A stretch of DNA of 64,000 bases. Origin: Bdellovibrionales bacterium CG10_big_fil_rev_8_21_14_0_10_45_34. Its GTDB lineage: Bacteria; Bdellovibrionota; Bdellovibrionia; Bdellovibrionales; 1-14-0-10-45-34. The notes under the pieces were generated by a model that was not told the origin of the DNA, searched no databases, and saw only the letters and a list, made by a program, of their open reading frames with translations. The stretch lies in NCBI GenBank assembly GCA_002778785.1, contig PEZS01000006.1:140537-204536 (forward strand), in the 5' to 3' direction. Position numbers and translations under genes: made by a program. Positions 63,316-64,000 of the stretch are shown here, piece after piece (within the stretch, counting starts at the first letter, position 1; each line of letters opens with the position of its first letter).

Positions 63316-63645
63316 CTATTCATCTTCCCATCTTCGAGGTGGCTTGCGCCGCGAGGGTTCACTTTTCTTCGGTGAAACAATTCTTGAGTGATCCACTTTT
63401 TCAAACGGCGTTGGAAATTGGCTAGCCGCTTTTTCCATAGAGCTAGTGCTGCCTCTGAGTACTTCGCCAAAAATAAATATGCCGCCTTCAACAGATTTTC
63501 TTAGATGCGTCCCAAACGCTGACGTATGTATCCAGTCATAAACATGATCATCCATCGTGCCTTGGCCCATCGGTACCTGAAGAAAGGCTACTACGATAAT
63601 TGTAAATACAACGCTCATTGCAAGGCTTATAAGTTGAGAAATCAT
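63316..63645 (-). CDS. Small membrane-anchored protein
   Basis: The ATG at 63645 is preceded by GGGGGAAG and yields 109 residues: a membrane segment at residues ~4-24 (LISLAMSVVFTIIVVAFLQV), then a charged hydrophilic part ending in a very basic tail (KKSEPSRRKPPRRWEDE). No family recognised. A longer start at 63678 is in frame but lacks support. Confidence 0.55.
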   Translation of the reverse strand: MISQLISLAMSVVFTIIVVAFLQVPMGQGTMDDHVYDWIHTSAFGTHLRKSVEGGIFIFGEVLRGSTSSMEKAASQFPTPFEKVDHSRIVSPKKSEPSRRKPPRRWEDE

Positions 63646-63900
63646 GCTTCCCCCAAAGTTTGCGGCGCAAGTAAACACCCAGAGCGCTCACCGAAAGAAT
63701 CTAGTGGGCTTACCCTTAGAGCGTACCAAAAATGCATGAGGCTTTCTTGGTGTGATGCTCGTTTTCGAGTCTATTTAGTCTCTTAGGCCCTGCCCTTTTT
63801 CTATTTTACTCAAGGCGGCCACAGTTGAAACTGTTTCTGTTAGTTGGCACTTTGTCCCCAACTTTAGGCGAGAGAAAGGGACGTTCAAAAGTACCTGAAC

Positions 63901-64000
63901 TCACACTTTGATTCCAACGAGAGAAATAGCCGCTTTGAGGCTATCAAGAGAAAAAGGCTTGGTCAAAAAAACAGCTCCCAGTTCCTCGGCATCTTTGACG
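63901..64000 (-). CDS. CheY-like receiver domain, C-terminal end (5' part outside the window)
   Basis: On the minus strand a frame enters from the right edge and ends at TGA (63903-63901). Its 32 visible residues, VKDAEELGAVFLTKPFSLDS then LKAAISLVGIKV, match the end of a response-regulator receiver: the conserved Lys-Pro (FLTKPF) followed by the last helix. The protein ends right after the receiver, so it is either a single-domain CheY-like protein or a kinase with a C-terminal receiver. Confidence 0.8.
   Translation of the reverse strand, partial: VKDAEELGAVFLTKPFSLDSLKAAISLVGIKV

Overview
The window looks like chromosomal DNA of a Gram-negative bacterium of the Bdellovibrionota (Bdellovibrio-like) lineage. 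The basis is inference from gene content: a TIGR02147-type regulator (a family common in Bdellovibrio), several lipoproteins with an unusual Q-N-C lipobox, a glutamyl-tRNA-dependent heme operon with a HemC-HemD fusion, a PhaR-like regulator, DUF444/SpoVR proteins, LpoB- and LolB-like outer-membrane lipoproteins, and frequent TTG/GTG starts with strong Shine-Dalgarno sites. I saw no tRNA, rRNA, CRISPR array, IS element or phage gene.

Layout. 1-12 kb is mostly envelope genes: the tail of an ABC ATPase, a J-domain protein flanked by an inverted pair of ~54-bp repeats, a TonB-like protein, a 43-aa basic protein, a divergent pair (beta-barrel protein and M23 peptidase) whose 5' ends overlap, a Q-N-C lipoprotein, and an LpoB-like/TPR lipoprotein pair. 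At 11.6-15.3 kb a GbsR/MarR-type regulator lies head-to-head with a DCC-family protein across a perfect palindrome that contains both start codons. It is followed by a polyprenyl diphosphate synthase, a UbiA-family prenyltransferase and an FMN-dependent NAD(P)H oxidoreductase. 15.3-23 kb holds secreted and membrane proteins of unknown role. 23-32 kb has a PhaR-like regulator, a pseudopilin-like protein, a TPR/LolB-like pair, DUF444-SpoVR, another Q-N-C lipoprotein, a GcvH-like protein without the lipoyl lysine, and TrmL.

32-38 kb is secA, a zinc-ribbon protein translationally coupled to it, a periplasmic protein and a leucyl aminopeptidase. 40.8-49.1 kb (minus strand) is a tightly packed heme operon, hemA-hemCD-hemL-histidine kinase-response regulator-hemE-hemY, opposite a TIGR02147 regulator. 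50-57 kb has a secreted protein, a possible structured RNA with a strong terminator, a broken ORF, and the overlapping cluster galU-periplasmic protein-priA. 57.9-59.8 kb is groES-groEL, followed by a ~72-bp direct repeat and a clear terminator. The right end carries a Cys-rich Q-N-C lipoprotein, small secreted proteins and the C-terminal end of a CheY-like receiver domain running off the window.

Most central-metabolism calls are secure from motifs. The functions of the secreted and lipoprotein genes are not. The observations most worth following are the symmetric operator/start region at 12.05 kb, the two-component system inside the heme operon, the repeat pair around the J-domain gene, and the lysine-less GcvH homologue.
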